42,692 nucleotides of DNA from an uncultured Bulleidia sp. (GTDB lineage: Bacteria > Bacillota_I > Bacilli_A > Erysipelotrichales > Erysipelotrichaceae), in NCBI GenBank assembly GCA_934725105.1, contig CAKVBD010000020.1:1-42692 (forward strand), in the 5' to 3' direction. The notes under the pieces were generated by a model, which had not been told where the DNA came from, did no database searches, and worked only from the letters and a program-made list of their open reading frames with translations. Positions 1 through 8,474 of this stretch are shown here, one piece after another. The first letter of the stretch is position 1. Each line of letters starts with the position of its first letter. The translations under genes were made by a program, and so were the position numbers.

Positions 1-65
1 TAATACCCTTCTCTGTATGAGAAGAGTACATCACAGGGATACCACATCGGAACTACGTATCAGGT

Positions 66-293
66 GTGGTAGTTCATGCCTTGAATCCATTGTATGTAAT
101 TGTTTCTAGTATCTATGCGGGAAAAGATATGAAAGAATTATGGATGTTACCGCTGATCATAGCGTTGTTATTCTTATTAGGAACATGGATGTTTTTTGAT
201 CCTGGTGAAATGGCATTTGTTTTCTATGCTGTTGTGTATTTTGTTTTGGGGATGTTAAGCATGCTGATTTCATGGATTGTAAAAAACATGTGA
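66..293 (+). CDS. C-terminal part of an unidentified membrane protein
   Basis: I do not recognise this protein. It is very hydrophobic, with two or three membrane segments (about residues 27-43 and 47-70 from the GTG at 66) and a short polar KNM tail. The start is doubtful. GTG 66 has no convincing ribosome binding site, and the frame stays open upstream to a TGA at 18-20, where the extra residues (EEYITGIPHRNYVSGV) look like ordinary protein. The frame also continues sensibly before that TGA. The gene may therefore begin outside the window and carry a nonsense codon, or the real start may be an internal one such as ATG 129. It ends 79 bp before phoH on the same strand. Confidence 0.4.
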   Translation: MVVHALNPLYVIVSSIYAGKDMKELWMLPLIIALLFLLGTWMFFDPGEMAFVFYAVVYFVLGMLSMLISWIVKNM

Positions 294-319
294 ATAAAGT
301 AATATTGCAATGAATTGCT

Positions 320-347
320 TTGAAGCAAAATTATTTTGTTCTACAAT
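320..347 (+). promoter_or_regulatory. Predicted sigma-A promoter for phoH
   Basis: A -35 box TTGAAG (320-325) and a -10 box TACAAT (342-347) are separated by 16 bp. They lie 25 bp before the TTG start of phoH and just upstream of its AGGAG site. Confidence 0.5.
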
Positions 348-372
348 AATAGAGGAATGAAGGAGATTTAGT

Positions 373-1335
373 TTGAATAGTGAAGTAATAGAATTTTCTG
401 GATTGCAGGAAGCAACATATATTTCATTCTGTGGAGTAAATGATGCAAACTTAAAAGTATTGTCTCAATGTTGTGGAAAGAGAATCTCATTCCGTGATGA
501 GAAATTGATGATCCAGGATTGTGATGAAATCACAAAAATGAATATTGCGCGTGTAGCAGCTAAATTATTAGAAAAAGCAGAAAATGGAAAGAATATCAGT
601 GAACAGGATGTAATCTACATTTATCGTTTAGTAACGAGAAATGAAGATATTAATCTTGAAGATATGAACCAGCATGTTGTTGGCAGAACACTTGCAGGAA
701 AAGCAATCATGCCAAAAACAAAAGGACAGCTTGCGTTTGTCAAGGCAATGCAGGAGAAGCCAATTGTATTTGCGATTGGACCTGCAGGTACAGGTAAAAC
801 ATACTTAGCTGTCATTCAGGCAGTTACTGCTTTGAAAAAAGGAGATGTGAAACGCATTGTATTGACGCGCCCTGCAGTAGAAGCAGGTGAAAACCTTGGA
901 TTCCTGCCAGGAGATCTCAAAGAAAAAGTAGATCCATATTTAACACCTTTATATGATGCTTTACGTGTGTGTCTTGGAAATGAAAAGACAGAAGTACTAA
1001 TTGAAAAAGGAACGATTGAAATCGCTCCACTTGCATATATGAGAGGTAGAACATTAGATGACTGTTATGTCATTCTAGATGAAGCACAAAATACAACAAC
1101 ATCACAGATGAAAATGTTCCTGACGCGTCTTGGATTTAATTCCAAAATGATCATTACTGGTGATATTACACAAATTGATCTTGAACATAAAATCAAGAGT
1201 GGTCTAGAAGAAGCAAGTGCAATCTTAAAAGGCATTGATGATATTGCGATTCTGCACTTATCCAGTGATGATGTTGTCAGACATCCGCTTGTTCAAAAAA
1301 TCATTGAACGCTATGAATCCATCAAAAAAGATTGA
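373..1335 (+). CDS. phoH: PhoH family P-loop ATPase
   Basis: This is a cytoplasmic ATPase of the PhoH/YlaK family, which is linked to RNA metabolism and regularly sits next to ybeY. The 320-residue length is normal for the family. A Walker A motif GPAGTGKT lies around residue 137, and a Walker B segment with the family's DEAQN signature (VILDEAQN) around residue 235. The motifs LTRPAVEAGE and TGDITQIDL are also typical. The start is a TTG placed 7 nt after AGGAG. It is followed by a strong bidirectional hairpin terminator. The neighbouring ybeY, normally adjacent, is separated here by a convergent transporter gene. The precise molecular function of PhoH in bacteria is not settled. Confidence 0.92.
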   Translation: MNSEVIEFSGLQEATYISFCGVNDANLKVLSQCCGKRISFRDEKLMIQDCDEITKMNIARVAAKLLEKAENGKNISEQDVIYIYRLVTRNEDINLEDMNQHVVGRTLAGKAIMPKTKGQLAFVKAMQEKPIVFAIGPAGTGKTYLAVIQAVTALKKGDVKRIVLTRPAVEAGENLGFLPGDLKEKVDPYLTPLYDALRVCLGNEKTEVLIEKGTIEIAPLAYMRGRTLDDCYVILDEAQNTTTSQMKMFLTRLGFNSKMIITGDITQIDLEHKIKSGLEEASAILKGIDDIAILHLSSDDVVRHPLVQKIIERYESIKKD

Positions 1336-1355
1336 GAAATTTCTCAATCTTTTTT
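1324..1355. terminator. Bidirectional terminator between phoH and nptA
   Basis: A perfect inverted repeat of 16 bp per arm (AAAAAAGATTGAGAAA / TTTCTCAATCTTTTTT) lies between two convergent genes. The A run before and T run after the GC-containing stem make it a rho-independent terminator in both directions. It overlaps the last codons of phoH and the stop codon of the transporter gene. Confidence 0.9.
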
Positions 1356-3012
1356 AGATAATATCTGGTTGAATTACTTTTGTCTGGCTTGTAACGGAAG
1401 ATCTTGCAATATTGCAGCAATGATCACCCATACGTTCCAAAGTACCTAGAATATCGCAATAGACACTCTCTGCAATTGGAGAAGTACACGTATGATTACT
1501 CATACGTACGAAATGAGCTTCTCTTGCATCATATTCTAATTTATCCATGACATCTTCCATTTCAACGAGTCTGCCATAGGCAATCTGGTTTTTTGTAACA
1601 AAGATTTCAATTGTCAGATCAAACATTTCAATGAACTGCTGATACATGTCATTCATGTCTTTCATTGCAAAGTCTGAGAATACATGATCATCAGAGTAAA
1701 CCATGTTATAGAATTCTCCAAGATTCATCGCAAGATCCCCAAGTCTTTCAAGGTTCTTTGTTGTATCAAGATAGAGACGGTTTTCTAAGATGTCCTGTTC
1801 TGTCAAGTTTGGCTGAACAGATAGTTGAATGAGATATTCTGTAATCTTCTTGTCAAACTTATTACACATTGCTTCATTTCTTTTCAGCATTTCAAGATCT
1901 TCTTCACTGCCTTTTTCATTCATGAAGACACGTGTCTGATTGACATCTTCTTTTACAACATCACTCATTTTCAAGATTGCCTGCTGTGCCTGAATTAAAG
2001 CAAAGGAAGGTAATACGGAAGCAACATTTGTATCTAATTCATCAATATCAACTTCCATGAGTTCTGGTTCTTTGCCAGGAACGATCTTTCTAACAATTGC
2101 GACAAGCTGTTTGACAAATGGAACAAAGATCAATGTAGTAACTGTTTTAAATATAATATTTGCCATCGCAATCTGCATCATAGGATTCAGGTTGCCAAAG
2201 ACGGAAGAAATAAAACTTGTATACGGCACGAGACACGCAAGTCCAATCACACCACCAATCACGTTCATGATCGTATGCATTGCTGCGGTTCTTTTTCCTG
2301 CGGTACTTCCACCAATAGAAGCAAGAATACCAGTCATTGTTGTACCGATATTTGCACCAAGCATAAATGGAATGGATGCACCTAAGGAAACAGCTCCAGC
2401 ATTATATAATTTCTGAATGACACCAATGGTTGCTGCAGAAGACTGCAGAGCCGCTGTAATCAATATACCAGCTAAGAATCCAAGCAGAGGATTACTTGCC
2501 ATGCTTAATGCAAAATTTGTAAACTGTGGTAATTGTTTCAATTCTGCCAAGGCAGTACCCATTGCATCCATACCATAGAAAATTAATCCAAATCCAAGAA
2601 TGACGTTTCCATAGTATTTTGTTTTCTGTTTTCCACCAAAGCATATAAACAATGCTCCAAGGAAGACAATATACAATGCATATTTATCCAAGCTGATAGA
2701 AATCAAGAATGAAGTAATTGTCGTACCAATATTTGCACCCAGTACTACACCAGCAGCCTGATCCAATGACATCAGTCCAGCACGTACTAGACCAATGACA
2801 ATTGCTGTGGTTGCAGATGATGACTGCAGTAATATTGTAAGCAACACACCAATGATGATGCCCGAAAATGTACTCGAAGTATATTTGTCGATGTATTCTC
2901 TAAGCTTGTCTCCAGCGACAGCTTTTAGACCATCTCCCATAAAGGTTATGCCGAACATAAATAAGCCAAATCCGCCCAAGATCATGTTCCAGCTGATCGA
3001 TCCTAAAGTCAT
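1354..3012 (-). CDS. Na+/phosphate cotransporter with C-terminal PhoU-like domain
   Basis: This is a type II sodium:phosphate symporter (NptA/PNaS family), an inner-membrane protein that imports phosphate with Na+. Residues 1-310 contain eight or so membrane segments and the duplicated QSSSAT / QSSAAT motifs that mark the two transport repeats, each preceded or followed by GANIGTT. Residues 350-550 form a helical PhoU-like domain (for example NLERLGDLAMNLGE and LERMGDHCCNIA). The start at 3012 gives 552 residues. It has AGGAGGG four bases upstream and lies just inside a predicted promoter. A longer frame to 3108 exists, but its extra codons cover that promoter. The gene breaks the usual phoH-ybeY adjacency. 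Substrate preference is inferred from family. Confidence 0.88.
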   Translation of the reverse strand: MTLGSISWNMILGGFGLFMFGITFMGDGLKAVAGDKLREYIDKYTSSTFSGIIIGVLLTILLQSSSATTAIVIGLVRAGLMSLDQAAGVVLGANIGTTITSFLISISLDKYALYIVFLGALFICFGGKQKTKYYGNVILGFGLIFYGMDAMGTALAELKQLPQFTNFALSMASNPLLGFLAGILITAALQSSAATIGVIQKLYNAGAVSLGASIPFMLGANIGTTMTGILASIGGSTAGKRTAAMHTIMNVIGGVIGLACLVPYTSFISSVFGNLNPMMQIAMANIIFKTVTTLIFVPFVKQLVAIVRKIVPGKEPELMEVDIDELDTNVASVLPSFALIQAQQAILKMSDVVKEDVNQTRVFMNEKGSEEDLEMLKRNEAMCNKFDKKITEYLIQLSVQPNLTEQDILENRLYLDTTKNLERLGDLAMNLGEFYNMVYSDDHVFSDFAMKDMNDMYQQFIEMFDLTIEIFVTKNQIAYGRLVEMEDVMDKLEYDAREAHFVRMSNHTCTSPIAESVYCDILGTLERMGDHCCNIARSSVTSQTKVIQPDII

Positions 3013-3041
3013 ATTCCCTCCTGACGATATGAAACATATTA

Positions 3042-3069
3042 ATTTTACCAAAACTTTATCATCTTCCAA
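3042..3069 (-). promoter_or_regulatory. Predicted promoter of the Na/phosphate cotransporter
   Basis: On the minus strand, TTGGAA (3069-3064) and TAAAAT (3047-3042) are spaced 16 bp apart, with an extended TGG directly before the -10 box. Transcription would begin near 3035, which supports the translation start at 3012 and excludes the longer frame. Confidence 0.6.
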
Positions 3070-3094
3070 CATAAAATTTACATTTTGTTGCAAT

Positions 3095-3122
3095 TTCACA
3101 ATGAACAATTTACATGTATAAT
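3095..3122 (+). promoter_or_regulatory. Predicted promoter of the ybeY-era-recO unit
   Basis: TTCACA (3095-3100) and a perfect TATAAT (3117-3122) are separated by 16 bp, 22 bp before ybeY. The promoter is divergent from that of the Na/phosphate transporter. Confidence 0.65.
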
Positions 3123-3143
3123 ATTTGCTAGAGGTAGCTTGTC

Positions 3144-3596
3144 ATGGAAATTACATTAATGAATCGAACAAACCAGGATGTTAGTGTATATGCATCTTTG
3201 TTTCAGAAAATAGCAAAAAGCGCAGAAAAAATATTAGATTTACCAGAAGATTATGAATTATCTGTAACGTTTGTACGTTCCCAGACAATTCATAAAATCA
3301 ATCGAGATTATAGAAATGTTGATCGTCCTACGGATGTGATTTCATTTGCCATTCGTGATGATGAAGATGATTTCATCAGTGAAGAAGAAAAAGATCTCGG
3401 TGATATTTTTATTAATATCAATTACTGCAAGAAGCAGGCAAAAGAATATGGTCATTCCTATGATAGAGAAATGGGATTCTTATTTACACATGGAATGCTG
3501 CATTGTTTAGGCTATGATCATATGTGTGAAGAAGATGAAAAAGTAATGTTTGCTTTACAAGATCAGATTTTAGATCCGATCATTTCTAGAAAGTGA
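3144..3596 (+). CDS. ybeY: Endoribonuclease YbeY (16S rRNA maturation)
   Basis: YbeY is a zinc-dependent single-strand endoribonuclease needed for 16S rRNA 3' end maturation and ribosome quality control. The 150-residue length is usual. The zinc-binding signature HGMLHCLGYDH, with its three histidines, lies around residues 114-124. The upstream strand motif NRDYRNVDRPTDVISF is also diagnostic. A GAGGTAG ribosome binding site precedes the ATG. The gene is followed 9 bp later by era, the standard Bacillota order, but the cdd and dgkA genes often found between them are absent. Confidence 0.95.
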   Translation: MEITLMNRTNQDVSVYASLFQKIAKSAEKILDLPEDYELSVTFVRSQTIHKINRDYRNVDRPTDVISFAIRDDEDDFISEEEKDLGDIFININYCKKQAKEYGHSYDREMGFLFTHGMLHCLGYDHMCEEDEKVMFALQDQILDPIISRK

Positions 3597-3605
3597 GTTG
3601 AAAAC

Positions 3606-4499
3606 GTGAAGAGTGGATTTGTTGGATTAGCAGGAAGACCAAATGCGGGAAAAAGTACATTGATCAATGCTTTAGTTGGAGAGAAGGTAGCAATTGTATC
3701 TTCAAAGCCACAGACAACAAGAAGTGAGATCAGAGGAATTTTAACAAGAGAAGATTGTCAGATTATTTTTACAGATACACCTGGCATTCATAAGCCAACA
3801 CAGCGTCTGGATACAAGAATGAATAAAGAGGCATTTGATGTTATTCAGGGTGTAGATGTGATTTATTTAGTTGTGGATGGTTCTGTTCCTTTTGGAAAAG
3901 GAGATGAATTTGTTTTAGAAGCAGTGAAAAATGCAGGACTTCCTGTTTTCCTGATTCTTAATAAAATTGACAAGATGGATGATAGAGACATTATGAAAAA
4001 TTTAGTGTCCTGGCAAAAGAGATACGAATTTGCAGAATTCTTCCCAATGAGTGCGAAGTATAATCGTTCATTTCAGGATTTGATCAACACAACGAAGAAG
4101 TATTTACCAGAAGGCGGATTATTGTATCCTGAAGAAATTGTATCTGATGGTGCAGAAAACTTTAGAATTGCGGAAATGATCCGTGAAAAGATTTTAGATT
4201 TTACACGCGAAGAAATTCCACATTGTGCAGCAGTTAAGATCGACAATAAAGAATTCAGAAAAGATGCCTGCTATATTCAGGCGACGATTCTTGTAGAAAA
4301 AGATTCTCAAAAACCAATTATGATTGGCAAGCAAGGAAAAATGATGAAGAGAATTGGTGTTGAAGCTAGAAAAGATATTGAAAAGCTTCTTGGAAGAAAA
4401 GTTTATCTTGAATTGTTTGTGCGTGTAGAAGATGAATGGAGAAACCATGATCATCTCATCAGTGAGTATGGTTATGGTGGCGCAGGAAAAGATGAATGA
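3606..4499 (+). CDS. era: GTPase Era (30S subunit assembly)
   Basis: Era is a GTPase that binds the 3' end of 16S rRNA and checks late 30S assembly at the membrane-near cytoplasm. The N-terminal G domain shows G1 GRPNAGKST, the switch segment TTRSE, G3 DTPG, G4 NKID and G5 SAK. The C-terminal half (from about residue 200) is the KH domain with IGKQGKMMKRIG as the RNA-binding loop. The length of 297 residues matches the family. The start codon is GTG. It lies in an apparent operon with ybeY, and its last codons overlap the start of recO by 8 bp, which suggests translational coupling. Confidence 0.97.
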   Translation: MKSGFVGLAGRPNAGKSTLINALVGEKVAIVSSKPQTTRSEIRGILTREDCQIIFTDTPGIHKPTQRLDTRMNKEAFDVIQGVDVIYLVVDGSVPFGKGDEFVLEAVKNAGLPVFLILNKIDKMDDRDIMKNLVSWQKRYEFAEFFPMSAKYNRSFQDLINTTKKYLPEGGLLYPEEIVSDGAENFRIAEMIREKILDFTREEIPHCAAVKIDNKEFRKDACYIQATILVEKDSQKPIMIGKQGKMMKRIGVEARKDIEKLLGRKVYLELFVRVEDEWRNHDHLISEYGYGGAGKDE

Positions 4500-5244
4500 T
4501 GTTCTTCATGGATTCATTCTAAAGCAAATTGATTATAAAGATGCGAGTGTGATTCTGACTTTTCTTTCAGAAGAATATGGAAAGATTTCTCTTGTCGCTA
4601 GTGGTGTAAGAAAAGCATCTAGTAAAAATGCAGGCAGAGTCATTCCATATACAAAAGCACAATGTTTGATTGACTATCAAGATGGCAGAACAATGTATAC
4701 ATTAAAAAATGTATCAACCATTAAGACATACAAAAATATGCATATGGATCTAGAAAGATCGACAGCGAGTGCAATCATTGCCGAAATTGCTGATAAATTT
4801 GTAATGAATGGCGAAGAGAGTGAATATTACAAGGATGTGTATGCATGTATTGATCAATGTTATGCATATCTAGAAACAGGTGGAGATGTATTGACGATTC
4901 TTACTCTGTTCTGCAGTGATATCATGAAGTATTTTGGTATTGCGGCAGATGTAGATGAGTGTGTGCATTGTGGAAGCAGACTTGTTTCAGCTCTTTCCAT
5001 TAAAGAAGGCGGCTTTCTTTGTAAAAGCTGTGCTGCACTGCTTCATGTTCCATGCACAGATTTATCAGATTTGAAAAGATTCCGTTTGTTGAGTAAAGCA
5101 TCGATCAAAAACTATGATGTGATTATAAAATCATGCCATGTTTCTTACCGTGATTTGAAAACGTTTATAGAAATGATTACGGTTCATACAGGTGTTAAAA
5201 TTACATCTTTTGGCTTATTCGAAAGGCTTTTTGCGATTGAATAA
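4492..5244 (+). CDS. recO: DNA repair protein RecO
   Basis: RecO anneals SSB-coated single-stranded DNA and helps load RecA in the RecFOR pathway. The chosen ATG at 4492 has GGAAAAG just upstream and overlaps the end of era, giving 250 residues. The longer frame from 4432 adds 20 residues inside era with no ribosome binding site. The N-terminal OB fold reads HGFILKQIDYKDASVILTF. The C-terminal half contains a four-cysteine zinc motif, CVHCG followed by CKSC about 20 residues on. The stop codon lies inside a hairpin terminator, so this may end the ybeY-era-recO transcript. Confidence 0.94.
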   Translation: MNDVLHGFILKQIDYKDASVILTFLSEEYGKISLVASGVRKASSKNAGRVIPYTKAQCLIDYQDGRTMYTLKNVSTIKTYKNMHMDLERSTASAIIAEIADKFVMNGEESEYYKDVYACIDQCYAYLETGGDVLTILTLFCSDIMKYFGIAADVDECVHCGSRLVSALSIKEGGFLCKSCAALLHVPCTDLSDLKRFRLLSKASIKNYDVIIKSCHVSYRDLKTFIEMITVHTGVKITSFGLFERLFAIE

Positions 5245-5251
5245 GCCTTTT
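5222..5251 (+). terminator. Predicted terminator at the end of recO
   Basis: AAAGGCTT (5222-5229) pairs with AAGCCTTT (5243-5250) around a 13-nt loop. The right arm takes in the recO stop codon and is followed by only a short T-rich stretch, so efficiency is uncertain. Confidence 0.5.
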
Positions 5252-5305
5252 ATTAGTGCTATATTATTGTAGAATATGTGAAAATAGGGGAGGACTGTCA
5301 CTATT

Positions 5306-6697
5306 ATGGAAAAAACATTCGATAAAATCGTATCCCATGCTAAAACAACTGGCTTCGTATTTCAGGGCTCTGAAATTTATGGCGGCTTAAGTAATACATG
5401 GGATTTTGGTCCGTACGGCGTTGCATTAAAGGACAATATTAAAAAAGCCTGGCAGAAGAAGTTCATTCAGGAAGATCCTAACAACGTAGAAATTCAGGCT
5501 GCTATTTTAATGAATCCAAAGGTTTGGGAAGCAAGTGGACATTTAAAAGGTTTCTCAGATCCTTTAATGGACTGCAAACAGTGTAAAACAAGACACAGAG
5601 CTGATCAGTTGATTGAAAACTGGAGCGAAGGAAAAGTTAGCTGTGAAGGCTGGTCTAATGAAAAAATGGAACAGTTCATTCATGACAATAACATTCCATG
5701 TCCTGACTGTGGTGGACACGACTTTACACCAATTCGTCAGTTTAACTTAATGTTTAAGACATTCCAGGGTACTTTGGAAGATGCTAAAAATACAATCTAT
5801 CTAAGACCTGAAACAGCACAAGGTATGTTTGTTCAGTTTAAGAATGTGCAGCGTGCATATAGAAAGAAGCTTCCATTTGGTATTGGCCAGATTGGTAAGT
5901 CATTCAGAAATGAAATCACTCCAGGTAACTTCATTTTCAGAACGCGTGAATTTGAACAGATGGAAATGGAATTCTTCTGTGAACCTGGAACAGATATGAG
6001 AGAAGATGGAAGCGGCTGGTTCAGCTACTGGAGACAGTTCTGCATGGATTGGATCCTCTCTCTTGGCGGAAACAAGGAAAACCTGCGTTTCAGAGACCAT
6101 GAAAAGGAAGAATTATCTTTCTATTCTAAGGGTACTACTGATATTGAATATAAATTCCCATGGGGATGGGGAGAACTATGGGGTATCGCAGATCGTACAA
6201 ACTACGATTTGACACAGCATCAGAATACTTCTGGAAAGGATCTTACATATCTTGATCCAACAACAAATGAAAAGTTCCTTCCATATGTTGTTGAACCAGC
6301 AGTAGGTGTTGAACGTTTATTCTTCATGTTCTTTACAGATGCATATGATGAAGAAACATTAGAAAACGGCGATACAAGAATTGTAATGCATTTCCATCCA
6401 GTACTTGCACCTATTAAGGCTGCTGTTCTTCCATTAAAGAAGAAGGCACATTCTGAAAAGGCACAGGAAATCTATAAGTCCTTATCTTATGATTTCGCAG
6501 TTGCTTATGATGATGCTGGAAGTATTGGCAAGAGATATAGAAGAATGGACGAAGTTGGTACACCATACTGTATTACAGTTGATGATCAGACATTAGAAGA
6601 CGGCACAGTCACAATTAGAAATCGTGACACAATGGAACAGGAAAGATTGTCTATTGAAGAAGTAAGATCTAAGATCTTAGGCGAAATCCGTTTCTAA
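5306..6697 (+). CDS. glyS: Glycyl-tRNA synthetase (single-chain, dimeric type)
   Basis: This class II synthetase charges tRNA-Gly. It is the 463-residue alpha-2 type (GlyQS, eukaryote-like), not the two-subunit glyQ/glyS type. The N-terminus FDKIVSHAKTTGFVFQGSEI, the motif 2 region RNEITPGNFIFRTREFEQME and motif 3 PAVGVERLFF are all present, followed by an anticodon-binding domain from about residue 365. Two cysteine pairs (CKQC, CPDC) in the insertion suggest a zinc site. The ATG lies about 12 nt after GGGGAGGA, a slightly long spacing. Unlike tyrS and leuS in this window, no T-box precedes it. It is 13 bp from dnaG and probably co-transcribed with it. Confidence 0.96.
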   Translation: MEKTFDKIVSHAKTTGFVFQGSEIYGGLSNTWDFGPYGVALKDNIKKAWQKKFIQEDPNNVEIQAAILMNPKVWEASGHLKGFSDPLMDCKQCKTRHRADQLIENWSEGKVSCEGWSNEKMEQFIHDNNIPCPDCGGHDFTPIRQFNLMFKTFQGTLEDAKNTIYLRPETAQGMFVQFKNVQRAYRKKLPFGIGQIGKSFRNEITPGNFIFRTREFEQMEMEFFCEPGTDMREDGSGWFSYWRQFCMDWILSLGGNKENLRFRDHEKEELSFYSKGTTDIEYKFPWGWGELWGIADRTNYDLTQHQNTSGKDLTYLDPTTNEKFLPYVVEPAVGVERLFFMFFTDAYDEETLENGDTRIVMHFHPVLAPIKAAVLPLKKKAHSEKAQEIYKSLSYDFAVAYDDAGSIGKRYRRMDEVGTPYCITVDDQTLEDGTVTIRNRDTMEQERLSIEEVRSKILGEIRF

Positions 6698-6710
6698 GGA
6701 AAGGATATTG

Positions 6711-8474
6711 ATGGCGAGGATTGAACAAGAAGAAATTGACGCATTAAGAAATCAAGCAGATATTGTTAATGTGATTTCACATTACATTCCTGTTCAAAGA
6801 AGTGGAAAGGGCTATAAAGCAATTTGTCCTTTTCATAATGACCATAATCCTTCTATGTCAATTTCGCCTGAAAGACAAATCTATAAATGCTTTGTTTGTG
6901 GAAATGGTGGAAATGTATTCACATTCGTTCAAAACTTTGAAAAAGTATCGTTTGTTGAGGCAGTTGAAAAAGTTGCTGAACTGACGGGATTCCACCTTTC
7001 TTCAAAACCAGCAATCAGTAAAGTTGAAGTTGATCCTCATAAAAAAACGTTGTATGACGTTTTGAATGAGACAATTAACTATACGATGTATCAATTAGAT
7101 ACAAGTGTTGCGCTTCACGCAAAAGAATATCTTGAAAAAAGAGGCATTGATGCTGAAGTGAGAAAAGAATTTCAGATTGGATATGATCCAGATCGTACTT
7201 CAGTGACAAAGTTTCTGATGGCAAAAGGATTTGAAGAAAAAGATCTTGTTTCTTCTAATGTATCCAGAGTCAATGAAAATGGCCTGTTTGATGTATATGC
7301 GGAAAGAATCACGTTTCCAATTCATGATATGAATGGAAATCCAATTGGTTTTTCAGCGCGTACAATGGATCCAAACAATCCTAGCAAATACATCAATACA
7401 AACCAGACAGATATCTTTACAAAGGGTGATATTGTTTATAATCTGCATCGTGCTAAAAATGAAGCACGCAGAAATAAATGTATTTATTTGTGTGAAGGTG
7501 TTACGGATGTCATTGCTTTTTATAAGGCTGGTATAAAAAATGCGGTTTGTACATTAGGTACCGCATGTACGCAGCATCAATTATCATTATTGAAAAGATG
7601 CAGTACAAGACTCATCTTTTGTTATGATGGTGACCATGCAGGTCAATCAGCTACCTATAAAGCATGTAAGCTTGCTTTATCTTTAGGTGCACAGGTTGGA
7701 ATTGTATTAAACAAGACAGGAAAAGATCCTGATGAAATCATACGCATGTATGGAAACGAAGGATTGATCAATCTTGTAAAAACACCGATTACATGGGTTG
7801 AGTTTCTTTATAACTATTTAGTTGAAAATACAAATTTAAATAGTTATTCAGAAAAAAAAGAATTGATTCAAAAAGCAAAAGAAGATATTCAAACATTAAC
7901 GGATCCAACAGATCGTTCTTACTTTATTGAAAAAATTCAGGAAGTAACGAAACTGCATACTGATTTTGATGTCAATGTACCTGTTACAAAGAGTGTCACA
8001 CCTTCAATTCGTCTTGTTGTACCAGATGGAACAAAAGATGCAGAAGAAATGATATTAAGCATGATGTTGAAATCCTATCAGGCAACACAGATATTTGAAA
8101 ATGATCTTGGGTATTTAATTGAAGATACATATTCGAAACTAGCATTAACGATATTAGATATTTCTCGCGAGAGAGGAAAATGTGATATTCAAGTGCTGAT
8201 TGATGCATCAAATGATCAAGCCAGCAGAGATCTAGTTACAAAGCTTGTAACAAGAGATGATTATGATCAGGCATTTGATGAAGAAAAGATGAAAGGTGCT
8301 GTGCGTAAAATCAAGATGGCAGTGCTGTCAATGCAGTCTGCACAACTCAAAGAACAGATCAATCACGCACTGAATGGAGAAAGTTTAAGCTTGTTAATCA
8401 ATAAATATAACGAATGTCTAAAAGAACAGAGGAGATTATTAAATGAAGAAAACCAAAACAGCAGCAACGAGTGA
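6711..8474 (+). CDS. dnaG: DNA primase DnaG
   Basis: DnaG makes the RNA primers for replication at the fork with the DnaB helicase. The 587-residue protein has the CHC2 zinc finger (C39, H42, C60, C63), the RNA polymerase core with the toprim motif CEGVTDVIAF, an acidic CYDGDHAG segment near residue 305, and a helicase-binding C-terminus. The ATG at 6711 lies 7 nt after AAGGAAAGG. A TTG three bases earlier is in frame but less likely. The gene sits in the classic macromolecular-synthesis order before rpoD, and its 3' end overlaps rpoD by 32 bp in another frame. Confidence 0.96.
   Translation: MARIEQEEIDALRNQADIVNVISHYIPVQRSGKGYKAICPFHNDHNPSMSISPERQIYKCFVCGNGGNVFTFVQNFEKVSFVEAVEKVAELTGFHLSSKPAISKVEVDPHKKTLYDVLNETINYTMYQLDTSVALHAKEYLEKRGIDAEVRKEFQIGYDPDRTSVTKFLMAKGFEEKDLVSSNVSRVNENGLFDVYAERITFPIHDMNGNPIGFSARTMDPNNPSKYINTNQTDIFTKGDIVYNLHRAKNEARRNKCIYLCEGVTDVIAFYKAGIKNAVCTLGTACTQHQLSLLKRCSTRLIFCYDGDHAGQSATYKACKLALSLGAQVGIVLNKTGKDPDEIIRMYGNEGLINLVKTPITWVEFLYNYLVENTNLNSYSEKKELIQKAKEDIQTLTDPTDRSYFIEKIQEVTKLHTDFDVNVPVTKSVTPSIRLVVPDGTKDAEEMILSMMLKSYQATQIFENDLGYLIEDTYSKLALTILDISRERGKCDIQVLIDASNDQASRDLVTKLVTRDDYDQAFDEEKMKGAVRKIKMAVLSMQSAQLKEQINHALNGESLSLLINKYNECLKEQRRLLNEENQNSSNE

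Noticed and set aside
18..20. TGA read as tryptophan (alternative genetic code)
   Set aside because: Many genes in the window (era, trmB, ytxG, permease) end in TGA at the expected family length, so the standard code applies.
315..328. TTGCTT/AAGCAA hairpin as a terminator of the first gene
   Set aside because: The stem is only 6 bp and is not followed by a T run; it overlaps the phoH -35 box.
3013..3108. N-terminal extension of the Na/phosphate cotransporter by 32 codons
   Set aside because: The segment contains the predicted promoter and lacks a ribosome binding site.
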